Assembly (NCBI GenBank): GCA_949318235.1 | Contig: OX439129.1 | Span: forward strand, 30,714,243 to 30,778,242 | Reading direction: 5' to 3' | DNA length: 64,000 nt | DNA from: Ecdyonurus torrentis | Lineage: Eukaryota; Arthropoda; Insecta; Ephemeroptera; Heptageniidae | Part shown: in pieces, positions 1 to 16,752 of the stretch | Position numbering within the stretch: the first letter of the stretch is position 1 | Layout: every line of letters starts with the position of its first letter | Position numbers and translations under genes: made by a program | Notes under the pieces: model-generated | Database searches by the model: none | What the model was told of the DNA's origin: nothing | Seen by the model: the letters and a program-made list of their open reading frames with translations, nothing else

Positions 1-368
1 TTCGAAACATTGGTTTTTGAAGCTAATTTACATTATGAATATATAAATGTACAATCAAGTGCAGTAAACAACAATATATAAACAATCAAAAAGCTTGATT
101 AAATGGTAACACGTGTGAAATTGAGAGAAAATCATGTAAATTTCACCTTGTTAATTTTATAAATTTACAACAACATTACAAGGTAAAGTAATTATTAAAA
201 CATATATATATAATCTCTTCAAATGATATATATTATATATATATAGGGAACAAAATTTTGATATTGGAATTGAGTTTACATGTTGTTTAGTGCACTCTAA
301 GGTGTACTTTATATACAATATATAAGATGAATAATTGGATGTATACGTATATATATATGTTTACTCAC
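1..368 (-). other. Start of intron 2 of the LDLa receptor gene (runs off the left edge)
   Basis: It begins with the GTGAGT donor at 368-363. It is AT-rich with short TA tracts around 205-245 and 343-358. No further exon was seen, so the next coding exon lies outside the window. Confidence 0.8.
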
Positions 369-488
369 CAGGGCATTGTTCTGGAGATTCATCTGAACCA
401 TCTCCACAGTCATCTTCTCCTTCACAAGTCCATGTGAATGGAATACATCGACCGTTGTTACAACGAAACTGACGTAGGGAGCAAGCAC
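369..488 (-). CDS. LDL-receptor class A (LDLa) module exon, coding exon 2 of a receptor gene
   Basis: Seen: a 120-nt minus-strand exon with a T-rich acceptor ending TTTTTTAG before base 488 and a GTGAGT donor starting at 368. It is phase 1 at both ends, the usual arrangement for LDLa modules. Joined to the signal-peptide exon, the six cysteines are residues 36, 43, 48, 55, 61 and 72. Between them are the [10 protein letters not shown] and DDCGDGSDE blocks. By comparison with LDLR repeat 5 the calcium ligands map to Trp53 (backbone), Glu56, Glu58 (backbone), Asp60, Asp66 and Glu67; Glu56 conservatively replaces the more usual Asp. Known: LDLa modules bind ligands such as lipoproteins outside the cell. 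Inferred: first ligand-binding repeat of an LDLR/VLDLR/LpR/LRP-type membrane receptor. One module cannot separate these from other LDLa proteins. Later exons lie left of base 1. Confidence 0.93.
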
Positions 489-670
489 CTAAAAAAACAA
501 AAACAAAAATCATCAATTTATTTTGTAAATTAAAACTATTATATATATTCATTTTTTGGTGAAAATTAAGTTGTATAAGATCGTTATAAATACACTTAAG
601 TTACACTTAGATTATAAAATTTATATTTTGTTTTAAAAATGTATATTATATCAACGTTGTTGCGAACAAA

Positions 671-840
671 ATGTCTATCTCATTTTTTGTCACCGTAAGC
701 AAAATGTGTAAGTCGTTTCTGAACGTTATGTAGATGGCGCTCGACTACACATATTGCTTCGCGTGATAAAAAACAAGATACACATTTTGCTACGCGTGTC
801 AAATAACGAGATAGACATGACAAAGAACGAGTTATACATA
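671..840. repeat. Inverted array of 33-bp units around a TAGATGGCGC core
   Basis: The left half has a unit reading ATGTCTATCTCATTTTTTGT... (671-703) followed by part of a second (704-720). The right half (about 750-840) carries two full units and a partial one in the opposite orientation, each with a CACGCGTAGCAAA-like block and a spacing of 33 bp. The centre contains GTAGATGGCGCTCGAC. Short tandem units arranged head-to-head suggest a MITE with subterminal repeats or a satellite fragment. No family is recognised. Confidence 0.6.
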
Positions 841-989
841 TGTTTGCAAATTGTTATATTCCTAACATACGTATATATAACAAAAATAAATATTTCAACT
901 ATCAATACTGTAATATAAAGGTGACCTCTATAGTTTTGGGGTTCTATATGTATATGTTCTGCAAAAATAATGTTTCAAGCATATTCAGA

Positions 990-991
<2 letters not shown>

Positions 992-1020
<29 letters not shown>

Positions 1021-1021
1021 T
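992..1021. repeat. Poly(T) tract
   Basis: About 30 consecutive T, followed by a short TTC-rich stretch. It could be a degenerate retroposon tail on the opposite strand, but no body was recognised. Confidence 0.85.
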
Positions 1022-1182
1022 CCTTCTTCTTCTTCTTCCTATCCTTTCCTTTGAATATTTGATTTTATACTTATATCTGACATGTAGTCTTAAAAAAGAA
1101 AAATAATATTATATAGAATGTATCCTATTGCCCATACAAATCACATATATTGTATGGATAACGTGCTCTTTTTCTCTCTTAC

Positions 1183-1288
<106 letters not shown>

Positions 1289-1987
1289 AACAACCCCAGC
1301 TTTTTAGATATATAAACGTATGAACTTCCGTATAATATATATAGCATAACCCTACTTTAGAGTATCGAACAAACAAAGTAAAAACAAACATGATTTTCCC
1401 CGTGTGTGTGTATATATATGTATATTATTGATTATGTGCGTACACCGTTTGCTATATATAGTACCGCAATGCATATATCATATTGTCAAACAATTAAAAA
1501 TAATTACATTTTAGAGTTGCACTGATGTGTACATATATATAAAAAAATAATAATAATGAAAAAAAAGTAACAATCAAATTTAGAATGTACGTAATTTCAA
1601 TTATTAGCCATGAAGTTATATATTAAAAATTCTGTGTGAATAATTAAAGTGAATTAAAATTTGATATCATATTATTGATGAAATTGGTAATTTAAACATT
1701 TTGTACGTATATATGTAATAAATATATATACATACTATTTTTTTAACAAAATTTGGTATATTACAATTTCTATTTAGTGAGGAAATTGAAATATTTATTT
1801 ACAAACACACAAACAAACAGTAAAGTTTTTTTTTTTTTTTTTTTTTTAATTTTTACTCATCTTCATCAATTTATGTTTAAACTTCTGTATACTAACAAAT
1901 TTTAAAATGAGCACCTTAATTAAAATTAAAATGCGGTTGTTATACACATAAACAAACTTTAATGAAAAGATACATAAGCACACACAG

Positions 1988-2275
<288 letters not shown>

Positions 2276-3244
2276 CTGTATAAAATTATATAACATTGGA
2301 CGATAACCATCATAGAATATTATTATTTATTTTATATTTCAAATATATAACACTATGTTTATTCTTGTCAAATAGTAATTAACATAATAGCAAATAGAAT
2401 TTGTCAATGTCTACAGAGAATATTATATACTATATATCTCAACTCTTACTTGGGTAGTTTACACGTTTTATATCCTATACAGTATATACCTATGATAGCA
2501 GGATTTACAGTATATATAGCAATATAGAGAGTATTAGTATACTCAACTGTTCTAATCAACAAACACAACAGTCAAAGTGTTAACTCTAAAACCAAGCTCT
2601 CTTCCTAACATAGAAAACTTTAGCTTGCTTTTAACTTGATTAAAACAAAAGGAAAATTTTTTTTGCAGATTTTTTTTTTAATGGTATTAGGATTTTTTTT
2701 TTCATTAAAAAAAATATATATATATTTTTATAATTAGATGTATGATTTTTTTAATTTTATTGGGTAACATGTCCAGTTTTACATTTTGTGATTGCCATTC
2801 TCCATAATATAGCTAAAAGTTGTAGCAGCTGCCAGTACCAGAGAGTGTGGTACAGCGGCGCATGGGGGTGATTAAACGTCATAAATCTCTTTCCCAGCTT
2901 TTCCAATCCCGCGGGAAACCAACTAAAACTTTTTTCTCTCTCTTTTATACAATTTTTTTTTCTCTTTTTACTTCACTTTTTTTTTTTTTTTTTTTTTTTA
3001 ATGTATGTGGTGTCAAGAGTTTCTCTTGAGTTTAATTTGTTTGACATTGCTCTAAATTGAGTTCTGTTTTATGTCATAATACTGTACATTCAACGTGAAT
3101 TCTGTTCTGCAAAATTAAAAGTTTTTTTTTTCAACGTTTTTTGTTAAGCCACCTGACTGGAAAAAACTTTGTACAATTAGTGATATACTACACATCTAAT
3201 ACTTTTAAAAGTATAACTTCATTGAATGAAAGTATTAAAAGAGT

Positions 3245-3246
<2 letters not shown>

Positions 3247-3298
<52 letters not shown>
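3247..3298. repeat. (CT)n microsatellite
   Basis: About 52 bp of pure CT repeat. Confidence 0.96.
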
Positions 3299-3300
<2 letters not shown>

Positions 3301-3728
3301 GATAAAAGTTTATCAAACGATTTTTTTAAATAACTTCAAAGTATAAATTCCTCATGTTATAAAAGAAATTAATTTTTAACAAATACTCCAATTTTTATTT
3401 ATTTTATAAAATTTGAGCGAATTACAATCTGGAAAGTAAATTAATTTTATAATAAACCTCTTTTGTTTTTGAGTGGCAACATTTTATTTCCTTCAATTAG
3501 TTAGCTTTTATACTGAGGGTTGTTTTACTTTGAGGGTTGGGTATATGAAGAAAGGAAGGGGTTTGATGGATCTGATACAGGCAACGTTGAAAATGAAGTA
3601 AATTTAATGGTCGCCGAGAAAGAGAGAAAGTTTGATGGTTCTCCAGTGTTCTTGGTGTCTCCAAGAAAATGTAATCAATAAAACGGAGTGACAATCAAAA
3701 TCTGACAAGCTTCTAGAGAGTTTATGTG

Positions 3729-3733
<5 letters not shown>

Positions 3734-3799
<66 letters not shown>
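3734..3799. repeat. (GA)n microsatellite
   Basis: About 66 bp of pure GA repeat. The minus frame gives only Ser-Leu repeats. Confidence 0.96.
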
Positions 3800-3803
<4 letters not shown>

Positions 3804-4095
3804 AAATATCACATCTCAAAACATGATGCTTCCCACTATCAAGATAAAACCTTTAAGCTATATATATAATATATAAACCACAATAATAATAATAATAGTA
3901 ATGGCCGTTTTATGAAACTCCATATTGTGATCTTTATAGATTAATTGTGCTATTATTTTTGTCTGGTATCCCAATAAAGCATTACATGAGCATATATATA
4001 TACACTATACACACACAAAATATATTGGATATAAAAAATATCAATATGGATACATAAGAATCATTGAACCATTAAATTAAATTTGTTTTCTATCA

Positions 4096-4100
<5 letters not shown>

Positions 4101-4169
<69 letters not shown>

Positions 4170-4181
4170 ATATATATATAT
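4101..4181. repeat. (TA)n microsatellite with one interruption
   Basis: TA repeats broken once near 4158, ending in a short CA run (4185-4197). Confidence 0.95.
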
Positions 4182-4507
4182 CTACACACACACACACAAA
4201 CGTTTATAGGCGAAATATACAATTAATAAATAAATATTTGTTATACATAATATAGAGTGTTTATTTATGAAAAAAAAAATCATATACAGTAAAGTGATTA
4301 TTTAGATTTCTGTATTTTCATTACAACGAGTGTTTCCAATTAAATTTTAAACAGGAGAGAATATTATTGCTATTTTTTTTAAAAAGAAATATATTTTTTA
4401 TATTTTTTTCTATTTTACAATATTGATATATTTTTTTTATCATACAGAAATATGAATACGACTCGTTATAGATTTTTATTTTTTATACAACAACAAAAAG
4501 TAAAGGG

Positions 4508-4615
<108 letters not shown>

Positions 4616-5050
4616 AAATCAAAGGAGTAAAGTTGAAATCATTTTTGATTGTGTTCGATTGAGTGGAAATCAGTGCTAACAGCTGGTAACGATGAGAACA
4701 GAGAATGAACTAACTTTGCAAAAGATGACAAGTTTGTCCTTTTTTTTTTTTTTTTTTTTTCTCTTCTTCTTTTTTTTTCCAGAAAGGTGGCCTTCACTTA
4801 TATAAAATATATAATATTATATGAGAGTATAGCTATGTGCTTTTAGCTTTTGGTATATATTTGGAGTATAAATCAAGTGAAGATATGGCACAAGAGAAAT
4901 GAAAAGAAGAAGAATAGCAAGGCCTGGGTTTTGTTCCAATCGAATAAACCCACTCGCTCGTTTCGCATCCCTAAAAGTAATATATAGTGTGTGTAGGGCG
5001 TCCAGTTTGGGTTACTGAAGCGAGCACCTTATACCCTTCTCTTCTTTTGA

Positions 5051-5083
<33 letters not shown>

Positions 5084-5582
5084 AACTCCAACTCTCTAAA
5101 ACTCCACAGTACATAAATATTTCACCTGTGTAACCAATGTTACAGAACCAAAAACTTACCTTAATTATTAATCAAATCATTCAACTGAATGAATACAACA
5201 ACAAAATAAAAGCATACTATAGAATCATTTGAAAACAAAAATTTCAAATTTAATTCAATTAGGTTTCATTTTAAATTATGTTTTTTACATAGCAAATACA
5301 AATTTAGAAAACTTAGTTTATATTTTTATTTTTACATTAAAAAAGTTTGTGTATTACGACGTAATAACAAAATTAAAAATGAGTGTTTGCTTACTTTCAT
5401 TAATTAATATTGGAATACGATTCTTCTAATTAAATATTGTAATTGTTTTATACCAGCATATTAAATTTTAATGTAAAAATAAAAGTTGAATAAAAAATTT
5501 CTGTTATTTTATGAAAGTTGAGAGAAATAGCTGATTGTTTGTTTTTTGTTCATGGTAAATTGCGCCACTTTTGTGTGAGAGT

Positions 5583-5683
<101 letters not shown>

Positions 5684-5869
5684 GTATTGCTATACCATGA
5701 GGAAATCTATCAATCAATCAATAGTAATTTATTGGAACAATCGCTACAACAACACTTTACCCCTGTACCCCCGTATCAATTCAGTACCAGGAGAGAAAGA
5801 GAGAGATAGTGCAATTGATATTTTCAATGGATTCTCATTTATTTTGAGCAATTGCAATGATAGAAATAT

Positions 5870-5937
5870 TGAATATGCTTTGGTGTTAAAAGCGATCCCA
5901 TGATGAGATACACAATACTTACCCCCCTGGAGTTCAA
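5870..5937 (-). other. Candidate minus-strand exon end with a strong ATG context and splice donor (from about 6000 down to 5933)
   Basis: On the minus strand a GC-rich patch (about 5992-5933) contains an ATG in the context GCCATGG, seven codons (MALNSRG), then a consensus donor GTAAGTAT starting at 5932. The listed span brackets the donor and the sequence just downstream. The donor is phase 0, whereas the LDLa exon needs phase 1, so it is not a simple alternative first exon of that receptor. It could be the first exon of another minus-strand transcript or chance. No family is recognised. Confidence 0.2.
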
Positions 5938-6290
5938 AGCCATGGCTAAGACCTCACATATCCTTCCCTCCGCCCCCGGCTTTCAGCTCTTTGATTAAAA
6001 ACTTAACAATAGTAAGTTGAACCTATATAGTTGAGGTGAGATACAAGAATATACAAAAGAAAAAAATCAGTTCCACATAATAACATATTTTATTTCTTTT
6101 TTCGTCTATATATTTTATTTTACGTTGTTCAATAAAAGAAAAATATTTCTTTTTTTTAGCGTGTGCAATAGATTTTATATTATATATACAAGAAAATAGA
6201 TCTTTGTCTTTGAAATGTTGTTTCCTTATTCGCAGTTTCAAATACGTTACGTTTTAAAAAAATAAAAATATATTGATTTTTTTCTCTCCA

Positions 6291-7710
<1,420 letters not shown>

Positions 7711-8036
7711 TTAAAGGAACCGTCTAGACCATGCAACATGCCTTTTTATTTTATTAAACACAAAAAGGGATTTTCAAAAATACAATTATTTTGTCCAAGA
7801 ACCTTATAAATTTGACGCCCTAAACGTATAATCAAAATTTCAGCTTATGCAACCCCGCACAACTTTTTCTATTGAATGTGAATAATCCTATGACGTCAGA
7901 AATGTTCAAAATTTGTGCATTTGCCTATTTTACAACTTTTTCACACTCTCTTGCGGGGTTACATTTGAGTAATAGTAGTAATGAATTTGCTTATGTTTGT
8001 ATAGGGCATGTTGTCAGGTCTGGACGGTCACTTTAA
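7711..8036 (-). mobile_element. Family B MITE, copy B1 (diverged)
   Basis: TTAA occurs at both ends (7711-7714 and 8033-8036). The ends are inverted: left TTAAAGGAACCGTCTAGACC, right complement TTAAAGTGACCGTCCAGACC. The body has the family B order in reverse: TTATGCAACCCCGCACAAC, the CRE octamer TGACGTCA (7891-7898), then CTCTCTTGCGGGGTTACATT. There is no coding capacity. The TTAA flanks suggest mobilisation by a piggyBac-type transposase. It is the most diverged full-length copy and so probably the oldest. Confidence 0.8.
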
Positions 8037-9700
<1,664 letters not shown>

Positions 9701-10060
9701 AGAATACCTATTTATCTTTGAGGTCCAGTTTATTGTGTTGTTTGTTTGTTTGCTTGTGGTGCAACAAATAATGATCACTATGTGTGGTGGCAGGCATGAG
9801 ATGTAGTGTGTAAGATTGAGGATAACAAACTACATAATACAGGGAGGTTTTTCTATATACGTATATATAACGCCCAACGCCTGCTTTAAGGCAGTTTGGT
9901 GAACCACTCTATATTCTCACACACACGGTGGTGGTAACATAGACAAGGGCTTTGAAGAAAAAAAATATATAAAGTAAACCAAATCGTAATTTACGTTCCT
10001 CATTCTTTTTTACCTTTATATAAAAGAAAAAGAAAATATATTATATAACTTTAGTATACA
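9701..10060. other. Unique, less AT-biased intronic stretch
   Basis: About 9720-9950 is relatively complex, with GTTTGTTTGTTTGCTTG near its start and GTGGTGGTAAC near its end. Nothing was recognised. It could be an intronic regulatory element, which only cross-species conservation would show. Confidence 0.3.
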
Positions 10061-10066
10061 CATATA

Positions 10067-10069
<3 letters not shown>

Positions 10070-10119
<50 letters not shown>

Positions 10120-10269
10120 GTTGAGAAACTTAAAAGATAAGAATATAATAATAATAACAATAAAATGTAAAGAATAATAAAGGAGACAGAATAAGAGTGC
10201 GAGAGGAAAAAGGCAAAAGTTTTAGCTAGTGGCAATTCCATGGTGTCAAATTAGCATAGTAAAGTTTAG

Positions 10270-10325
<56 letters not shown>
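10070..10325. repeat. Two (GA)n microsatellites (about 10070-10115 and 10273-10325)
   Basis: Pure GA tracts separated by about 160 bp of unique DNA. Confidence 0.95.
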
Positions 10326-10329
<4 letters not shown>

Positions 10330-10933
10330 AATAAAGGATAAAATATAACAAGTATGGAACTCTCTCATCGTATGTAGATAAGTAACGAGAGAGTATAGAA
10401 GAGTGTGTTTGCAACTGGTAGTTAGTTTTCGTTCTTCATATTATATAATATAGAATACTCTTATCATCTGAAAATTTAAACTTTTATTTTCTCTTTCTCA
10501 TACTATACAGTATACATATAATAGTCCTTACGGCTAATTCAAATAAACAAAACTCAATTACTCTATTATTATTATTTTTTTTTTTATATTACAGAACTAA
10601 ACAAAAAGGAGAAAATAAACACTATAAAAATGTTTATTTTTCTAACCTCATATTCACGTCATAACGTATTTTTTTATGATATTTATTATTTAAATATAAT
10701 TTAGATAAAATTTAGCTCTATATATGTGTATTATTTCATATATATTAATACAGTGCACTACTTCTATCCTCCCTTTGTATTGATAAATATAATTATGATT
10801 TTTATACAATTAGGCGATTGATTGTTTTACATTTTGCAAAATATACTATTTTTTTCTATACAATTCAATAAATAGTTAAAATATTTTTATATAGAAGATT
10901 TTCTTTTCTTTTTGTTGTACAATATCGAATTCA

Positions 10934-10979
<46 letters not shown>

Positions 10980-11180
10980 AAGAAACAATATAAAAATATA
11001 CAGCTTATAAGAATAAAAAAAAAGGGAATATTGGAGGCTTGGCAATAAAAAAATTGAACATTGTTCCTTCTTAAATCCATGGGTATTTTCTATCTTTTTT
11101 TTATATATATATAATGAAACTTTTCTCCTAGTCTTGCAAAGCTTTTTTTCTTGTTCTTATTATTATTCTTTTCTTTCCAG

Positions 11181-11207
11181 ACCAACTTTCCAGCTCCATA
11201 CTCTTGT
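11181..11207 (+). other. Possible 27-nt micro-exon (plus strand)
   Basis: A pyrimidine-rich acceptor (TTCTTTTCTTTCCAG) ends at 11180 and a perfect GTAAGT donor starts at 11208, enclosing 27 nt, a multiple of three, without a stop in any frame. It is antisense to the receptor gene and isolated. T-rich AG sites are common in such DNA, so chance is likely. Confidence 0.15.
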
Positions 11208-11868
11208 GTAAGTCGTTATGATTTGAAGCAATACTTCTTTTCTTTTCTTTTCCTTTCTTTATACACTTGTGTAAACATAGCAACTTAACAGCCTATTCTT
11301 GTGTATATGCTTTTTGTTTTGTTATACCAATATAATAATGATGTAATGATATACGAGCAATGTTGCAATATCGTAGCAATGTTTTCTATGCCAAACTTTA
11401 AATTCCCTATACAAAAAAATTTATAACTATGGCCAATGATTTGTATTACATATGTTTTGGAAATAAATTTTAAAAAATATATTCATGATAATATTCTCGC
11501 TATAAATACTGTTTATTATCTCTAATTTTTTGGACATTGAATTTCAAAACTTTGATTATTTGATTAAATCTTTTTTTTTTTTCTTTTTTTTTTTTTTTGT
11601 TGCTATATCTATACTGTTTCAAATAGTAAAACTTTACCTCTATTTTATCGTACAAAAATGCTATATGTTTTAATATGGAGATTTGTATCTAAAAAGTAAG
11701 TTTCAATTCAAATCATTTTAATATTTTAATTATAAAAATAGTATGGTAATATACACGAAAATATACTACAGACGTTGTATATATATATATATATACATAA
11801 ACACACACACATAATATATATTATATACAAAGTCTGATTACGTTGGAAAAAAATAAGTATAGTTATAT

Positions 11869-11903
<35 letters not shown>

Positions 11904-12566
11904 ATAAAAATAGTTTTTAATATCTAGCGAGTTGAAACAAAACTTAAATAATTTATAAAATTTTCTATTTTACCTTTGTAAACATACTCTATGTTTAAAA
12001 TTATTTCGCTTCCATATATATAAACTCTACTTTTGACCCTTTAATTAACCATACAATTAAATATGCATAATATCATCAAGTTTTTACATTATAACGGTAC
12101 AAACTATATTATAACAAATAACTAGCAAAAGTTAAATTCAAATAGTAAATAATAGTTAAGTAAATAATAGAAAATTAGATAATACATTATAAAGTCTATA
12201 TTTTGCAAAATATACAAAATTATATTACCATGCTATGTTGAAAAGTAAAACAAATATTTATAATAATTTAACTTGTTATAAATAAAGAGCAACAAAACTA
12301 TATATAATATGTAATATTTACAATATATAGTTATATTATATTGAATGATAAACTTAATAATAATATAAAAACAAAAAACGCTATAACAGCACTAATTTTT
12401 TTTTAAATGAGAGTGATTCCCTAGAGATAAATTATACATTGTCAGTTTTACTATATAATATTATATTATAACAAAATTACATACATACAGTGTACGTATA
12501 TATTTAATCTTATATATATACAGTAATATAGAAAATGCTTGAAGCAATAACACACACACACACAAA

Positions 12567-12568
12567 TA

Positions 12569-12660
<92 letters not shown>
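12567..12660. repeat. (TA)n microsatellite, about 94 bp
   Basis: TA repeat preceded by a short CA run (12550-12563). Confidence 0.96.
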
Positions 12661-12663
<3 letters not shown>

Positions 12664-13610
12664 ATACGAAATACGAATAAAGTATCTATATCTAGTTCGA
12701 TATAAGCTATCAAAGCAAACCCTCAAGCCTTCAACTCTCTTATAAGAATACTGTGTATAAGCAAGGGTTTTCACATGTGAATATATATGTGTTATATATA
12801 TATATATGATATACATTGCAATTTAGAATACATACCATCACATGATACTGGTATAGACTTTTCTCATTTCTCTACTCACACACACACTCTCTCTGTTATA
12901 CGGTCCATTAGTTTGAACAACCCTTACAGCTATTCTTGCTTCATCTCACATCATCATCATCAAATACTTTCTCTCTTTCTCTTTTTTTTTATTTCTCTCT
13001 TTCTCTCTCAACCCCTTTAAAACACAGCAGACTCCACCCTTTCCATGTATGTTCTATAACACCCCCGTATGGTTGTCTCTCATGCATACTAACAATATTA
13101 CTTGCGACATGACCACACCATATATATATATAAACTATATATGTGTGAAATTCCCAATGGAAATACAAATAATAATGGTTTATAATATAATAATAATAAA
13201 AAAAAAACAATAACAAAATATATATATATAAAAATAAACACAAATATTTTTCTATATTCTGTTTCAATAAAAAAATAATAATAAACACTAAAAATTTGTG
13301 CAAAAACAATATATAGTTTGTATTGTACTGTATATTTATACACAATAAAAACATGGGTGCCATTTAAAATGTTTTTTTCTTTTCTATTAGGTTTTTTTGT
13401 TGCTCCAAAAATATAAAAAATTGAAATTGAAGAAAAAAAAATCTATATATAAATAGAATCTAAAGCAAATGTTAGACTTATTTAGTTTTATTGAAAGTTT
13501 ACATTATATTTTTATATTGTACATAGAGGAAGTGAAATAAAATTTTATAGTATACAATTTTCTGTAATAAGAGGAAATATTACATTATAGTGCACAACAA
13601 AAACAATAAC

Positions 13611-13612
<2 letters not shown>

Positions 13613-13650
<38 letters not shown>

Positions 13651-13670
13651 GGAGAGGGAGAGAGAGAGAT
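13613..13670. repeat. Imperfect (GA)n microsatellite
   Basis: GA repeats with AAAG and GGGAG interruptions. Confidence 0.9.
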
Positions 13671-14254
13671 CACATTACGTATAATAACACAATTATTATT
13701 ATATATATAGTTCTATGCCTTGTTATTCTTACAGAGTAAAATATGTAATCAAATTATTTATCTTTGTGTTACGAATATAATTAGAATACACTATATAGCA
13801 TTGTCGATTCAATTATGATGTTATAATACTGTATTATTCATAATATAACATTATGGTATGAGCATATCACAATATAAAAAAAATGTTTATTTAGTTATTT
13901 CATTCATTTAATTATATTATGTTTGTAGTATTAAAAATAGCTACATATTATATAGAATCAAGTTTAATATTGCTATTATGTAATATAGTAATTTAATTAA
14001 TATCAAATTACGTTCTCTATATATAATTACGTTTTTTTTTTTTTTTTTTTTGTATCATACCTTCTGAACTTGTTTTTCATGTGGGAAGTAAAAATTTAAC
14101 ACAATTTACACTAATATCATTATGTACTCAATTTATTACAGAGATATGAAATTTGAACCTTAAAGCAATATCAATAATATTTAGAAAAAATATTAACTTT
14201 AACTTCACATCAAAATGCCACAAGCAATAATAATATGAACATATATTCACGTGT

Positions 14255-14259
<5 letters not shown>

Positions 14260-14329
<70 letters not shown>
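14260..14329. repeat. (TA)n microsatellite, about 70 bp
   Basis: Pure TA repeat followed by a short ATTATATATATAG duplication. Confidence 0.95.
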
Positions 14330-14331
<2 letters not shown>

Positions 14332-14399
14332 TTATATATATATAGATTATATGATTATATGTAGGATATGAGAACCTAATGTAATTTTTATGTAACATT

Positions 14400-16712
14400 A
14401 ACTCTAATTCTTACGACGCACTCGTGAAAGGCGTATGTAAGCACCTACGTTAAAAGTTATTATAAGCCTGTAGTGCATACATCACATTATAAAACCAGAA
14501 TCAGTATTATATACACTTGGACTTGGAAACCTCTATAAGATATACATGTATATATAATATAAACTCTAAAATGTGACCAAAAAAAAAAAATGTATGTTAA
14601 TTACCAGATTGAATGTTTATTAGATAGTTACTTCAGTAAACTTAAAAAATTTATGTGTAGTGAAACGTAAAACTACGCTGTATATATGTTTATATGTTGT
14701 AATGCACATGTGTATTACTAGATTTACTAGGTTATACAATATGTAGAGAAAGTACACGTGCCGTTATCTGTTATGTAAAATACTTACGAGTCAAACTTGT
14801 ACATAATATAGTCATTCAAAACCAGTGAGGTGTGGTCCTCATTTCAAATTCTCATCTTTTTTTTTTTTTTTGTCCAAAATGTCACAACGCCTTTTATCCA
14901 TGTTATCTAACAACTAAAAAAAGAAAAATGTGTGACATTTTGTTTTGTTTTTTTCTTTATCTTATATTCAAATTGACATTAATCGAAGATATCTAATTTG
15001 AATAATATAAAAAGCTTCATACAATAAAAAAAAAATTTGAACCATGTTAAAAGGTTATCTTTATAATATAAAATTTATCATTTCCTTTTTTATCTACAAT
15101 TTTTTTATTTTTTTTAAATTTCTTTATTCTTTTCGATTTCTCCCCTTACTGAAAGATTTTATAGTTTAAGACATTTCCTTGCAAAGTAGTCATGCAGAAA
15201 ATTTGCTTGAGAGGGAAGTTAGGCTATAGCTTTAAAATTACTTCTCTCGTAACTATATAAAGGATATAAACAATTAAAACTTATTCTATAGAATATAAAC
15301 TTTTAGTAAGATAACACATGCACTTATCTATATATGATTTTTATTGAAGAAGTTTTACCTTTAAATTATCTGAATTATCAAATTTAAAGAAAGAAAAAAC
15401 AAAATTAATACAATTTTTTTAAATATAAAATTTAATGCATAATATAGGATGAGCACAAAAATATTTTCAAGTCAAAATGTAAAATACAATCTCATTTACA
15501 TATACGTACGATTTAACTTTATGCATTAATTAAAATTTAATTAATAATAATGATTATTATAAACATAAAACGTCATTACATCGTTCCCAAAACTCGTATG
15601 ATAAAAGAATGTCGCAAAATTAGGGTATTGCTTGATGCTAAATACGACTCAGGGCTGCTACAAGTATAATAATATAAGAGCGTGGTGGACTCTATTTTGG
15701 TCGTTTCTTTGGCTAAATCAACTTTTAAACTTCTATTTCTCTATTTTGTTTGCTGTATAGAAACTTTTTAAATCCTCAAGTCTTTGTTTTACTTTGTCTT
15801 ACCGTCATATGTAGTATGTATACGTCATGAAGTGACGTATTCGTAAATACGACGTAATTATATAACTAATTATACAGGTAAATTTAGATAATACATTATT
15901 TATGACTTTTTGATCACGTGATCTATGTATTGTTACTATAATATTTAGGTGAAGACATATTTAAACTTATTGACATTATTTTCTTAAATTAGTTTATACA
16001 CTCTACTTCGCTATACCGCATATATATATAAAGATATAAAAACATGTTCTTGAAAAAGTGGTTGAAATTTATATGAGTTACCCACAAAATAATTGTGACT
16101 CTTTTATTTTGTATATATAAAGTGTGTAAAAACAAATGAAATGAAGGCTTCATTAATTTAAATTTAAGCACCCTTTTTTCTTCACTTTGCATGCATAGTG
16201 ACCACACACACACACACACACAGACATATACGCACCACTTACATATTCATTAACGTGGCAAGTTGATTCGTATTATTTAAATACCCTCATACAGAAAAAC
16301 TCTAAAAACTTTTAACTTGTGCTGCTATGTGACATATCATGCCTTATTATGGTTCTCAAGTATGGGTATTTATTTTAATTTAAATATAGGTTGTAGCCTT
16401 GAGTATTATATAGTCGTGAAACTTAAATTATGCTCCCTCATAAATATATTTTGTATTTACTCTTCTTTTTTTTTTTTTATAAACGTTCATACTTACATAA
16501 TAGTATAAAACATAAGTATTTTTATAAACCAAATTACAGTATATAATTTACTTTATTACGATGCATTTTTAATACATAAACAAAAGAGATGGATATGTTT
16601 AAATTTTATATTTAAAAGTTCTAAAAAATTACACGTTGAAGCCATATGATTTAAAAAAGTGTTTATTAAAATTGTTTTTAAGGATGGTATTCCTTTTTTC
16701 GTGTACATTGCG

Positions 16713-16752
<40 letters not shown>

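Noticed and set aside
5922..5945. U1 snRNA-like start (ATACTTAC...CTGG)
   Set aside because: The following bases do not continue as U1; it is simply the complement of a splice donor.
13098..13363. Overlapping 81- and 124-codon minus-strand frames
   Set aside because: Composition is Tyr/Phe/Ile-rich from AT-rich DNA, with no recognisable motif.
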